This document shows, one piece after another, positions 33,761 to 42,486 of a stretch of DNA of 64,000 nucleotides. This DNA comes from DATLMR01 sp035634255 (lineage in GTDB: Bacteria; Acidobacteriota; Blastocatellia; UBA7656). Each line of letters starts with the position of its first letter. Position 1 is the first letter of the stretch. The translations under genes were made by a program, and so were the position numbers. The notes below the pieces were generated by a model. That model saw nothing but the letters and a program-made list of their open reading frames with translations, did no database searches and had not been told where the DNA came from. The stretch spans positions 62,001 through 126,000 of the forward strand of contig DASQDI010000157.1 of NCBI GenBank assembly GCA_035634255.1. Reading direction: 5' to 3'.

Positions 33761-34762
33761 ATGGGCGTCCTTTCTCCAACTGAAGTTTCGCGCGTGATCG
33801 CCTCGTGCGCGAATATCCTGATAATAGATGACGACAAGGTCATGGGCGACGCTTTGCTGACCTTGCTGGAGAGCGAAGGCTACAACGTCGCCGTGGCCCT
33901 GGACGGCAGTGAGGGGCTCCACAAACTGACCAGCGGCGAGCAGTACGACCTCGTCCTGCTCGACGTGATGCTGCCGAAGCTGGACGGCTGGTCCGTGCTC
34001 TCGCGCATGCGGGCCGCCCCGTCCACCGCCCGCATCCCGATCATCATGCTGACGGCGATGACGGAGGAGCACAACGAGGTGGAGCTGCTCGCGGCGGGCG
34101 CGGACGACTACATTCCCAAGCCGTTCTCGTTCGACAAGCTGATGGCCCACATTAATGCCCTGCTCCGCAGGTCCGCGCTTCAGAGCATCAACCCGCTGAC
34201 GGGCCTGCCCGGCAACCGGCAGGTCGAGCGGTTCCTTCAAAGGTGCGTGAAAGAGGACGAGCGATTCTGGGCCGCGGCCTACATCGACATTGATAATTTC
34301 AAGGCGTACAACGACTGCTATGGCTTCCTACAGGGCGACGAAGTCCTGAAGGCGACCGCGAACTTCATAACTTCGGTGGTATGCAACTGCGAGCACGACA
34401 TATTCGTGGGCAACATCGGCGGGGACGATTTCCTGGCGGGCTTTTTTAAAGACGTCCCCCGCACGGACCAGAAGGCCCCGCGCGAGGTCGAGGCGGTGCT
34501 CGACACCATGGCCGAGCAGTTCGACCGGCTCATCCGCCAGTTCTACACGAAGGAGGATTTCGCGCGCGGCTACCTCTCGGCCGAGAGCCGCAGGGGCGGG
34601 ATCGAGCGGTACCCCCTTATGTCTCTATCCATCGCGGTGGTCACGAACACGCACAGGCTCTTCAATCATCCGCTGGAGATCAGCAACACTTTCGCCTCGG
34701 TCAAGCACAGGGCGAAATCTCAGCCCGGCAGCGCCGTCTGCTTCGACCAGCGCCGCAGGTAG
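33761..34762 (+). CDS. Response regulator with GGDEF-family output domain (GGDDF variant)
   Basis: The 333-residue protein has a CheY-like receiver (about residues 15-135) with DDD at 23-25, phospho-acceptor D in LVLLDVMLP and K in YIPKPFSF. A GGDEF-family domain follows (about 150-325). The signature loop reads GGDDF in place of GGDEF or GGEEF, so the usual catalytic Glu is Asp. DIDNFKAYND keeps the metal-binding Asp. Reduced or lost diguanylate cyclase activity is therefore possible. No histidine kinase is adjacent. It is preceded by 129 bases without a gene. Confidence 0.88.
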   Translation: MGVLSPTEVSRVIASCANILIIDDDKVMGDALLTLLESEGYNVAVALDGSEGLHKLTSGEQYDLVLLDVMLPKLDGWSVLSRMRAAPSTARIPIIMLTAMTEEHNEVELLAAGADDYIPKPFSFDKLMAHINALLRRSALQSINPLTGLPGNRQVERFLQRCVKEDERFWAAAYIDIDNFKAYNDCYGFLQGDEVLKATANFITSVVCNCEHDIFVGNIGGDDFLAGFFKDVPRTDQKAPREVEAVLDTMAEQFDRLIRQFYTKEDFARGYLSAESRRGGIERYPLMSLSIAVVTNTHRLFNHPLEISNTFASVKHRAKSQPGSAVCFDQRRR

Positions 34763-34933
34763 TCACAACGGGACTGTCGTCGAAGACTCCGAGGGGTGCC
34801 GCGACGGAGGGCAGCCGCCTGAAATGTACCCGCCCACTTTAAACCGGCCCTGACCTTTCGCGTCCGCTGCACTGGCACACCGCTCTGAGATAACAGTCGC
34901 GGGCAAGGTCTGATTTATATAATTTTGGAAGCA

Positions 34934-34962
34934 GTGACAACCCCGAGCGCGGCGGTTATACT
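34934..34962 (+). promoter_or_regulatory. Sigma-70-type promoter of the pseudouridine synthase gene
   Basis: GTGACA (34934-34939) and TATACT (34957-34962) are separated by exactly 17 bp. Transcription would begin near 34969, some 28 bases ahead of the chosen ATG. Confidence 0.6.
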
Positions 34963-34996
34963 GATGGTTCGTCATTTCGTCTCGACTTTGAACCTT

Positions 34997-35866
34997 ATGC
35001 AGGAACGACTTCAAAAGATAATCGCAGGGACCGGGCTCGCTTCGCGGCGCGCGGCCGAGGAGATGATTTTAAACGGGCAGGTCACCGTCAACGGGCAGCT
35101 CGTGACCGAGCTCGGGACCCGGGCGGACCCCGGCCGCGACCACATCAAGGTCCGGGGGAAGCTGATCAACCCGCAGACCGGCCCGCGCGAAAAGCGCTAC
35201 TACCTCATCAACAAGCCGCGCGGCTACATCTCGACGGTCAAGGACCCGAAGCAGCGGACGCTCGTCGCGCACCTGCTCCCGCCTTCGGCGAGGCGCGGGC
35301 TGTTCCCGGTCGGGAGGCTCGATTACAACACCGAAGGGCTCATCATCCTCACGGACGACGGGGAGCTTACGCGCATAATCACGCAGGGCGGTCGCGTCCC
35401 GAAGGTCTACCACGTCAAAGTGAAGGGGACGCCCCCGGAAGAGCAGGTCGAGCGGCTGCGGAGAGGGGTGTCCCTGAAAGGCGTTCGCACAGCGCCCGCG
35501 GAGATCAAGCTCATCGAGCGCACGAAAGAGGGCGGCAACAGCTGGTTCGAGGTCACTCTGCGCGAGGGCAAGAATCAACAGATCAGAAAGATGTTCGACA
35601 TGGTGGGCCATTCGGTCACGAAGCTCAGGCGCGTAAGCATCGGGCACATAACCGACCGCGGCCTCGAAACCGGCCAGTACCGCGAGCTGAAAAAGAGCGA
35701 GGTCGCGAAGTTCTTTCAGGAGGCCTCGACGCCCGCCAAGGCGCGCAAGGTCAAGGCGAAGCCCCCGGCGGCCAAGGGCGGAAAGAAGCGCGACCCCAAC
35801 GAGCTATCCCTCAAGAGACAATTCAACCGGAAAGATTCTTCCAAGAGAGAGACGAACCGCCAGTGA
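34997..35866 (+). CDS. Pseudouridine synthase, RsuA/RluB family
   Basis: This protein of about 289 residues has an N-terminal S4 RNA-binding domain (MQERLQKIIAGTGLASRRAAEEMILNGQV in the translated protein). The catalytic domain carries GRLDYNTEGLIILTDDG, where D is the catalytic Asp. The C-terminal tail of about 50 residues is Lys-rich. Most bacterial homologues with this layout modify 23S rRNA (RluB) or 16S rRNA (RsuA); RluB is likelier from the motifs. The start is set at the S4 domain's first Met; the frame stays open upstream, past the promoter. Confidence 0.92.
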   Translation: MQERLQKIIAGTGLASRRAAEEMILNGQVTVNGQLVTELGTRADPGRDHIKVRGKLINPQTGPREKRYYLINKPRGYISTVKDPKQRTLVAHLLPPSARRGLFPVGRLDYNTEGLIILTDDGELTRIITQGGRVPKVYHVKVKGTPPEEQVERLRRGVSLKGVRTAPAEIKLIERTKEGGNSWFEVTLREGKNQQIRKMFDMVGHSVTKLRRVSIGHITDRGLETGQYRELKKSEVAKFFQEASTPAKARKVKAKPPAAKGGKKRDPNELSLKRQFNRKDSSKRETNRQ

Positions 35867-35969
35867 GCCCCGCCGCCCGCCGCTTCCCGCATGATTTTTT
35901 GCACCCCGCCGTGTAAAATAGAAAGTTCTTATCGGCCCGCGAGGGCTCACCTGTGCACCTGGAGGAGCA

Positions 35970-37112
35970 ATGGATTTCGAACTGAATGAAGAGCAGCAGC
36001 AGATAAAGCAATCGATAAGAGAGTTCGCCGAAGCCGAGCTACTGCCCCACGTCATGGAGTGGGACGAGTCGCAGCGGTTCCCTCTGGAGCTGCTGCCGAA
36101 ATTCGCCGAACTCGGAATAATGGGCGTCATATTCCCCGAAGAGTACGGCGGGGCAGGCATGGGCTACGTCGAGTACTCCGTGATCATAGAAGAGCTGGCC
36201 CGCGTCGACCCGTCCATAGCCCTCGCGATAGCGGCCCACAACTCGCTCGGGGGCAACCACATCTTCATCGCGGGGAGCGAGGAGCAGAGGGCGAAGTACC
36301 TGACCCCTCTGGCCCGCGGCGAGTACTTCGGCGCGTGGGGCCTGACCGAGCCGAGCTCGGGCTCGGACGCGAGCTCGATGAGGACGACGGCCGCGCGCAG
36401 GAACGGCGGCTGGGTTCTGAACGGCTCGAAGAACTTCATCACGAACGCGAGGTTCGCCGGGACGACGGTCGCCCTGGCCATCTCGGACCGCACGGCCGGG
36501 TCGCATGGCATCTCGGCCTTCATCGTCGAGAAAGACACGCCCGGCTTCTCGATAGCCAAGAAGGAGAACAAGGTCGGGATGAGGGCCAGCGACACGGCGG
36601 CGCTCGTCTTCGACGACTGCTTCGTGCCCGACAAGAATCTGCTGGGCGAGCCGGGGCAGGGTTTCATTCAGGCGATGAAGGTGCTCGACGGGGGGCGCAT
36701 CTCGATAGCGGCGCTCGCGGTCGGCATCGCGCAGGGCGCTTACGAAGCGGCCCTGCGGTACGCGAAGGAGCGCCACCAGTTCGGCAAGCCCATAGCGGAG
36801 TTCCAGGCCATCCAGTTCAAGCTCGCCGACATGGCGACGCAGATCGACGCCGCGCGGCTCCTCACCTACAGGGCCGCCGTGCTCAAAAATCAGGGCAAGG
36901 TCGTGACCCGGGAGTCCTCCATCGCGAAGCTGTACGCGAGCGAGATCGCCGTGCGCGTCGCGGAAGAGTCGGTCCAGGTCCACGGCGGGTACGGGTACAT
37001 CAAGGATTACCCGGCGGAGAAATTCTGGCGCGACTCGAAGCTCTGCACCATCGGGGAGGGCACGAGCGAGGTGCAGCGAACGGTGATCGCGCGCCAGTTG
37101 TTAAGGTCGTAG
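35970..37112 (+). CDS. Acyl-CoA dehydrogenase
   Basis: The 380-residue protein is a typical short/medium-chain acyl-CoA dehydrogenase. It begins DFELNEEQQQIKQSIREFAE. It has the FAD/substrate motif WGLTEPSSGSDASSM and ends with YPAEKFWRDSKLCTIGEGTSEVQR, where the Glu of the GEGTS loop is the usual catalytic-base region. It oxidises an acyl-CoA to enoyl-CoA using FAD and passes electrons to ETF. It precedes the methylmalonyl-CoA chaperone gene by 56 bases, so it may serve branched-chain or propionate metabolism. GGAGGAG lies ahead of the ATG. Confidence 0.94.
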   Translation: MDFELNEEQQQIKQSIREFAEAELLPHVMEWDESQRFPLELLPKFAELGIMGVIFPEEYGGAGMGYVEYSVIIEELARVDPSIALAIAAHNSLGGNHIFIAGSEEQRAKYLTPLARGEYFGAWGLTEPSSGSDASSMRTTAARRNGGWVLNGSKNFITNARFAGTTVALAISDRTAGSHGISAFIVEKDTPGFSIAKKENKVGMRASDTAALVFDDCFVPDKNLLGEPGQGFIQAMKVLDGGRISIAALAVGIAQGAYEAALRYAKERHQFGKPIAEFQAIQFKLADMATQIDAARLLTYRAAVLKNQGKVVTRESSIAKLYASEIAVRVAEESVQVHGGYGYIKDYPAEKFWRDSKLCTIGEGTSEVQRTVIARQLLRS

Positions 37113-37168
37113 GGCGAGGTAACGAGGGGTGCGCGTGGCGCACCCCGCCCGGTCATCCCGGCACTTCT

Positions 37169-38125
37169 ATGAGTTCTCAAAATTCGTCCGCTGTGGAAAA
37201 GATTCTCAAAGGCGACAAGCTCTCAATCGCCCGCGCCATTACGTCCGTGGAGGACGCGCGCGCGGAAGGCGCGGCCCTGCTGAAAGAGATATTCCCTCAC
37301 ACGGGCAAGGCCCTCGTCGTCGGCATCACCGGCGCGCCCGGAGCGGGCAAGAGCACCCTCGTGGACAGGCTGGCGGCCTTCTACCGCTCGCGGGGCGAGC
37401 GCGTGGGCATCATCGCGGTCGACCCTTCCAGCCCTTTCACCGGCGGCGCGATCCTGGGCGACAGGATTCGCATGCAGAGCATGTCGATGGACCCCGGCAT
37501 CTTCATCCGGAGCATGGCGGCGCGGGGCAACCTCGGCGGTCTCGCCCGCGCCACCGTAGACGCGGTGGCTATACTGGATGCGGGCGGGTATAATAAAGTC
37601 ATTGTCGAAACGGTCGGCGTCGGGCAGGACGAAGTCGATATCGTGAAGACGGCCGACGTGACGGTGGTCGTTCTCGTGCCCGGCATGGGAGACGATATCC
37701 AGGCGATCAAAGCGGGGATAATGGAAATCGGCGATGTGTTTGCCATCAACAAGGCCGACCGGGAAGGCGTACTGAGGACGGAGAGGGAGCTCGAAACGCT
37801 GCTCTCCATCTCCGAGAGGCCCGACGGCTGGACCCCGCCAATAATAAAGACCGTTGCGATTGAAGACAAAGGGCTCGGCGACCTCGCGGGGGCCGTCGAG
37901 AGCTACGCGGATTATATTTCTTCGCACAAGAATGCGCTCGACAGTAGACGCGCGAGCGTGGCCGAGCATCGAATAATTGAAATGTTGCGTGATCGCCTGC
38001 TCAGGGCGGCGTTGAGCAAGAGCGTCGGTAAAGACGAACTGCGAAAGATGGCCGCCTCCGTCGCCGAGCGGAGCCGCGATCCGTACTCTGTCGTGGACGA
38101 AATAATGAAGAGGCTCGGGATTTAG
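37169..38125 (+). CDS. meaB: MeaB/ArgK-type GTPase, methylmalonyl-CoA mutase chaperone
   Basis: The 318-residue protein is a G3E-family GTPase. The P-loop is GITGAPGAGKSTLVD, the switch region holds IIAVDPSSPFTGGAILGDRIRM, the Walker B region ends VIVETVGVGQDEVDI and NKAD gives guanine specificity. MeaB proteins protect and load adenosylcobalamin-dependent methylmalonyl-CoA mutase. The mutase is not in the window. The epimerase follows after 57 bases, which supports a propionyl-CoA/methylmalonyl-CoA route. The frame is also open far upstream through the acyl-CoA dehydrogenase gene, which is coincidental. Confidence 0.94.
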   Translation: MSSQNSSAVEKILKGDKLSIARAITSVEDARAEGAALLKEIFPHTGKALVVGITGAPGAGKSTLVDRLAAFYRSRGERVGIIAVDPSSPFTGGAILGDRIRMQSMSMDPGIFIRSMAARGNLGGLARATVDAVAILDAGGYNKVIVETVGVGQDEVDIVKTADVTVVVLVPGMGDDIQAIKAGIMEIGDVFAINKADREGVLRTERELETLLSISERPDGWTPPIIKTVAIEDKGLGDLAGAVESYADYISSHKNALDSRRASVAEHRIIEMLRDRLLRAALSKSVGKDELRKMAASVAERSRDPYSVVDEIMKRLGI

Positions 38126-38182
38126 ACCGGGAGGCCGCGAAGGCCCGACCGCCGCACACCGGCCCCGCCTCCGAAAGCTCTT

Positions 38183-38596
38183 ATGAAAATAGATCATCTT
38201 GGAATCGCGGTTCGTTCGATAGAAGAGTCCTTAACCTTTTACCGGGACGGCCTCGGCCTTGAGATGTCGGGGGCCGAAAGGGTCGAAGACCAGGGAGTCA
38301 GGGTCGCGTTCCTCCCCGTCGGAGAGTCTCGGATCGAGCTCCTGGAGCCATTTTCGGCCGATACGCCCGTGGGCCGCTTCCTCGCCAAGCGCGGGGAGGG
38401 CCTGCACCACATCTGCTATGAGGTCGACGACCTCGCGTCAAAATTGGAGGTACTCAGCTCGCGCGGACTCCGTGTTCTCGATGGTTATCCGCGGCCCGGC
38501 GCTGAGGGGAAGCTGGTAGCCTTTCTGCACCCGGCGAGCGCAAACGGAGTTCTCGTCGAGCTGTCCGAGAGGTCGAGAAGATCAGAAGGAGATTAG
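38183..38596 (+). CDS. mce: Methylmalonyl-CoA epimerase
   Basis: The 137-residue VOC-fold enzyme begins IDHLGIAVRSIEESLTFY. It has the metal ligands expected in the family: an early His (DHLGIAV), a middle His pair (EGLHHICYEVDD) and a Glu near the end (NGVLVELSE). It interconverts (R)- and (S)-methylmalonyl-CoA so that propionyl-CoA can be fed to the mutase. It directly follows meaB and ends 3 bases before the parvulin gene. Confidence 0.93.
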   Translation: MKIDHLGIAVRSIEESLTFYRDGLGLEMSGAERVEDQGVRVAFLPVGESRIELLEPFSADTPVGRFLAKRGEGLHHICYEVDDLASKLEVLSSRGLRVLDGYPRPGAEGKLVAFLHPASANGVLVELSERSRRSEGD

Positions 38597-38599
38597 ATA

Positions 38600-40117
38600 A
38601 TGGTTAATTCAAACGACGATAACGATATAAAAAACGGGATAGAGACCGGGGAGGCGGGAGGGCCTGATTCTCTCGACACGAAGCCCCTCGCGGGCGACGA
38701 TTCGCCCATGGCCGATACTGACGCGGGCGGCACGGTTGAGTCCGCGGCGGACGCCGAAGGGCCTGACGCGCCCGCGTACGCGGCCGCGCCCTCGACGGCG
38801 ACGGCGGCCCCCTCTTATACAGCCAAGAAGAAATCGGGCGTTTCCAGCAAGGCCATCGCGGTGATAATCGTGGTCGTCATTCTGGCCGGAACTATGGTCG
38901 CGGCGGGGTTACTCTACTCTTCCAGGACCAGTGAGCTGGGCAACGTCAAATTCGACGCCAAGAGGATGGAGCTTCTGGTGAGCGAGCTGCTCCCGCCCAT
39001 GCAGCAGCAGCAGCTCGCCTCCAACCCCGAGCAGAAGAAGACGCTCGTCAAGACCCTCAAGCAGATACTAGCCGTCGCGCAGCAGGCGGAGAAGGAGGGT
39101 TATGCGGAAAAGCCGGACGTGAAATCGAAGATCGCCATCCAGACCGACCTCGCGCTCCGCGAGGCCTACGAGAAGAAGAACCCCGGCGTTAAGGTCAGCG
39201 ACGAAGAGGTGAATGCCTACCTCCAGGCCCACCCGGCGGAGTTCGACCAGCTGCTCGATTCGGAGCCCCAGTTCAGGGCGCAGGCCCAGGGGCCTGCGGC
39301 CGAGCAGATGAAGAAGGAGTTCGGCCAGATCAAGGTCTTGGCCCAGCGCGCGCGGACCGAGAAGCTCGACCAGGACGAGGGCGTGAAGCTGAAGGCGCTC
39401 ATCGGGCGCAGCCAGGCGCTCTTCCAGACTTACATGAAGGACCAGCAGAACTCGCCCACCCTGGTCACCGACCAGGACATCAATGACTACTATAATGGGC
39501 ACAAGGGCGAGTTCGAGGAAGTGCGCGCCCGCCACATACTCTTCGCCACGACGCCGGAAGGCCCGGCGGGGATGACCCCGACCGACAAGAAGGGCATGAG
39601 CAAAGAGGAGGCGCGGAAGAAGGCCGAAGCGACCCTCGAACGGATTCGCAAGGGCGAAGACTTCGCCACGCTCGCCAAGCAGCTTTCGGACGACCCGAGC
39701 TCGAAGGAGGAAGGCGGCCTCCTCGCGATGGACGAGAGCGGGAGCGATTCCAGCAAGTACTTCGGCAAGGGCATGATGGTCCCGCAGTTCGAGCAGGCGG
39801 CCTTCGCGCTCAAGCCCGGCGAGGTGAGCGGCGTGGTCGAGAGCGACTTCGGGTACCACATCATCAAGGTCGAAGACAAGCGCACGGCCCCCCTCTCCGA
39901 AGAGCGCATCAAGCAGATGATCAGCGACAAGCTCAAGAAAGAGAAGCTCGAAAAGCGCATCGAAGAGATCACCGCGGCCAGCAACATCGAGATCGCCGAG
40001 GACTTCCCGATCAACCCCAAGCCGGTAGAGCCTCAGGGCATGCCGATGATTCCGGGGGCTTCGGGGGGTGGCCAGCCGCCTTCGCCGCACGGCCAGGGCG
40101 CGCCGCCCCAGCAGTAA
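38600..40117 (+). CDS. Membrane-anchored parvulin-type peptidyl-prolyl isomerase (SurA/PrsA-like)
   Basis: The 505-residue protein has about 75 residues of acidic, disordered cytosolic sequence. One transmembrane helix follows (AIAVIIVVVILAGTMVAAGLL in the translated protein), then a SurA_N-like helical chaperone region (about 110-290). The parvulin domain (about 300-420) contains RARHILFATTPEG and SGVVESDFGYHIIKVED. A Pro/Gln-rich tail ends the protein. It should fold exported proteins in the periplasm. The membrane anchor resembles PpiD more than free SurA. It starts 3 bases after the epimerase gene. Confidence 0.9.
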   Translation: MVNSNDDNDIKNGIETGEAGGPDSLDTKPLAGDDSPMADTDAGGTVESAADAEGPDAPAYAAAPSTATAAPSYTAKKKSGVSSKAIAVIIVVVILAGTMVAAGLLYSSRTSELGNVKFDAKRMELLVSELLPPMQQQQLASNPEQKKTLVKTLKQILAVAQQAEKEGYAEKPDVKSKIAIQTDLALREAYEKKNPGVKVSDEEVNAYLQAHPAEFDQLLDSEPQFRAQAQGPAAEQMKKEFGQIKVLAQRARTEKLDQDEGVKLKALIGRSQALFQTYMKDQQNSPTLVTDQDINDYYNGHKGEFEEVRARHILFATTPEGPAGMTPTDKKGMSKEEARKKAEATLERIRKGEDFATLAKQLSDDPSSKEEGGLLAMDESGSDSSKYFGKGMMVPQFEQAAFALKPGEVSGVVESDFGYHIIKVEDKRTAPLSEERIKQMISDKLKKEKLEKRIEEITAASNIEIAEDFPINPKPVEPQGMPMIPGASGGGQPPSPHGQGAPPQQ

Positions 40118-40144
40118 CGCCCGCGGGGTGATCGAGTGTTGTGT

Positions 40145-40168
40145 GGGGGCAGGCTCCCGTCTGCCCCC
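40145..40168 (+). other. Hairpin in the leader of the metallo-beta-lactamase-fold gene
   Basis: GGGGGCAG pairs with CTGCCCCC across an 8-nt loop. It lies 27 bases after the parvulin stop and 15 bases before the next ATG, so it may end the upstream message or affect translation of the hydrolase. Confidence 0.5.
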
Positions 40169-40183
40169 TACATTTGTTTTGAT

Positions 40184-41035
40184 ATGAAACTCGGCTCGTT
40201 TGACATAGAGACTATATCCGACGGCACGTTCGCGCTCGATGGCGGCGCGATGTTCAGCGTCGTCCCCCGCGTCCTGTGGGAGCGCCACTTCGCCCCCGAC
40301 GACCGCAATCGGATCAGGCTCGGCCTGAATTCACTGCTCGTCCGAACGCCGCGCGAGAACGTGCTCATAGACACGGGCATAGGCCGGAAGTGGGACGAGC
40401 GGTCCCGCGACCGCTATGGGATCGGCGGTGAAACGGACCTGCTCGCGGAGCTTCGGAAGAGGGGCATCGCGGCCGAAGACATCGATTACGTCATCAACAC
40501 CCATCTACATTTCGACCACGCCGGCACCAACACCGTAGACCGCGACGGGCGCGCGGTCCCGGCCTTCCCCCGCGCCCGCTACGTGGTGCAGAGGGGCGAG
40601 CTGGAGCACGCCTGCTCCCCGCACGAGCGCGACCGCGCGAGCTACGTCCCCGCGGACTTCGAGCCGGTGGCCGAGGCGGGCCGGTTCGACCTGATCGACG
40701 GCGAGGCGGAGATCGTGCCGGGGGTCCGGGTCCTTAAAGTGTCGGGGCACAACCGGGACCTTCAATGCGTCCGCGTAGACTCGGAGGGCGAGACGGCCTT
40801 CTTCTTCGCCGACCTGCTGCCCACCACCGCGCACGCTCAGCCCGCGTGGGTCATGAGCTACGACCTCTACCCGGTCGAGACTCTGGAACAGAAGAAGCGT
40901 CTGATCCCGCAGGCGATCAACGAAAACTGGGTGTGCGCTTTCTACCACGACCCGCGCGTCCCGCTCGGCCGCCTGCGTCGGGACGGCTCGAAGATCGCGG
41001 TCACGCCAGCGGGCGCGGGAGCCCCGGCTCAATGA
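40184..41035 (+). CDS. Metallo-beta-lactamase-fold hydrolase
   Basis: The 283-residue protein has the zinc-binding THLHFDHAGTN motif (HxHxDH), the later His of KVSGHNRDLQ and an Asp in FFFADLLPT. It resembles the AHL-lactonase/quinone-type subgroup of the superfamily, but substrate cannot be told from sequence. The start ATG at 40184 is preferred to an upstream TTG in a frame that would run through a hairpin. It precedes mtnP by 43 bases; a link between the two is not evident. Confidence 0.86.
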   Translation: MKLGSFDIETISDGTFALDGGAMFSVVPRVLWERHFAPDDRNRIRLGLNSLLVRTPRENVLIDTGIGRKWDERSRDRYGIGGETDLLAELRKRGIAAEDIDYVINTHLHFDHAGTNTVDRDGRAVPAFPRARYVVQRGELEHACSPHERDRASYVPADFEPVAEAGRFDLIDGEAEIVPGVRVLKVSGHNRDLQCVRVDSEGETAFFFADLLPTTAHAQPAWVMSYDLYPVETLEQKKRLIPQAINENWVCAFYHDPRVPLGRLRRDGSKIAVTPAGAGAPAQ

Positions 41036-41078
41036 AGCCCGGTCCGACAATCCACTGAAAAACATCAGGAGGCAAAGA

Positions 41079-41951
41079 GTGTCAGAGGTTAAGATCGGAG
41101 TGATAGGCGGGAGCGGCCTTTACCAGATGGAGGCGCTCAAAGAGGTGGAAGAGGTGAGGGTGGAGACGCCTTTCGGCGACCCCTCGGACGCATTCTTAAT
41201 CGGGACGCTCGGCGATGTTCGCGTGGCCTTCCTCCCGCGCCACGGCCGCGGCCATACCCTCATGCCGACCGAGCTCCCCTTCCGCGCGAACATCTACGCG
41301 ATGAAGATGCTCGGGGTCGAGCGCATCCTCTCGGCCAGCGCCGTGGGCTCTCTGCGCGAAGAGTACAAGCCGATGGACATAGCCTTCCCCGACCAGTTCT
41401 TCGACAGGACTCGGCAACGAGCCTCGACGTTCTTCGGCGACGGCGTCGCGGCGCACGTCACGTTCGCCGACCCGGTCTGCAAAGACCTGTGCGACGTGCT
41501 TGAGCGCACGGCCCGCGAAGACCTCCGGGGCGTGGACGTTCACAGGGGCGGGACGTATCTCTGCATGGAAGGCCCGGCCTTCTCGACGAGGGCGGAGTCG
41601 GAAGTCTACAGGTCGTGGGGCATGTCCGTGATCGGGATGACCAACCTTCAGGAGGCGAAGCTGGCGCGCGAGGCCGAGATTTGTTACGCGACGATAGCCC
41701 TCGTCACGGATTATGATTGCTGGCACCCGGAGCACCATTCGGTCACGGTCGAGATGGTCATCGACTACCTGAACAGGAACTCGGCGAACGCGCAGAAGCT
41801 GATCGCGGGCGCGGTGGGGCGGCTGGCCTCATCGGGGCGCAACTGCAAGTGTGGCCGCGCGCTTCAGCATGCTATCATTACCTCGCCCGATAAGATTTCG
41901 CCCGAAGCCAAGGCCCGGCTGAAAGCTATCATCGGCAAGTACGTGGAGTAA
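41079..41951 (+). CDS. mtnP: S-methyl-5'-thioadenosine phosphorylase
   Basis: The 290-residue protein is a trimeric purine nucleoside phosphorylase type. It has IGVIGGSGLYQM (phosphate loop), RHGRGHTLMPTELPFRAN, GGTYLCMEGPAFSTRAE (substrate loop) and DYDCWHPEH. It splits methylthioadenosine with phosphate to adenine and methylthioribose-1-phosphate for methionine salvage. The GTG start is set by AGGAGG at 41067-41072. The following genes encode a TPR protein and a PfkB kinase with adenosine-kinase-like features. Confidence 0.95.
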   Translation: MSEVKIGVIGGSGLYQMEALKEVEEVRVETPFGDPSDAFLIGTLGDVRVAFLPRHGRGHTLMPTELPFRANIYAMKMLGVERILSASAVGSLREEYKPMDIAFPDQFFDRTRQRASTFFGDGVAAHVTFADPVCKDLCDVLERTAREDLRGVDVHRGGTYLCMEGPAFSTRAESEVYRSWGMSVIGMTNLQEAKLAREAEICYATIALVTDYDCWHPEHHSVTVEMVIDYLNRNSANAQKLIAGAVGRLASSGRNCKCGRALQHAIITSPDKISPEAKARLKAIIGKYVE

Positions 41952-41981
41952 GTCACTCGTCAATATTCAGGAGGACCGAAT

Positions 41982-42434
41982 ATGTTCGGCGTGAAGTTAA
42001 CTGCCAGGATTCCTCTTCTCTTATTGGCCGTCTTTTTCATCTGCGCGGGCGCGGCGAACGCGCAGGGGCCCGCGGGCGGGCGGATCGAGCCCCCGCGTGA
42101 CACCGCCAGGGAGACGGAGGCGAAGCACAGCCTCGGCGTCGCCCGGTGGTACCTGACCAAGCGCAAAGCCTACGAGGGCGCGCGCGACAGGCTTCAGGAG
42201 ATTTTAGACACCTACCCCGAGTTCTCGCGCATCGACGAAGTCATGTTCCTCCTCGGGGAGGCGCACCTTAAACTCGGGAAGACCGGGGAGGCTTCCGAGT
42301 TCTACAACAAGCTGGTCGAAAAGTATCCCGGCAGCGAGTTCGTCAGGAAGGCCCGCGAGCGGCTGGAAGAGACGGGGGCCGCGGGCAAGGGCGGGCAGAA
42401 GGAAGGCGGCGCGAAGCAGCAGTCGACGCGGTGA
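41982..42434 (+). CDS. Exported TPR-type protein, BamD/YfiO-like
   Basis: The 150-residue protein has a signal peptide (LTARIPLLLLAVFFICAGAANA). A Pro-rich linker follows, then two tetratricopeptide-like repeats: YEGARDRLQEILDTYPEFSRIDEVMFLLGEAHLKLGKTGEASEFYNKLVEKYP in the translated protein, with the BamD-type SRIDEVMFLLG and GSEFVRKARERL. It is much shorter than BamD (about 245 residues) and lacks a lipobox. It may support outer-membrane assembly as an adaptor. AGGAGG precedes its ATG. Confidence 0.8.
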   Translation: MFGVKLTARIPLLLLAVFFICAGAANAQGPAGGRIEPPRDTARETEAKHSLGVARWYLTKRKAYEGARDRLQEILDTYPEFSRIDEVMFLLGEAHLKLGKTGEASEFYNKLVEKYPGSEFVRKARERLEETGAAGKGGQKEGGAKQQSTR

Positions 42435-42486
42435 GATTCGCGGGTTTCGCGCCCATAATTTTCAATTGATCGAGGTGAAATAATAA

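Noticed and set aside
36059..37168. Upstream extension of the meaB frame through the acyl-CoA dehydrogenase gene
   Set aside because: The extension overlaps a complete dehydrogenase and has no domain; the GTPase begins just after 37169.
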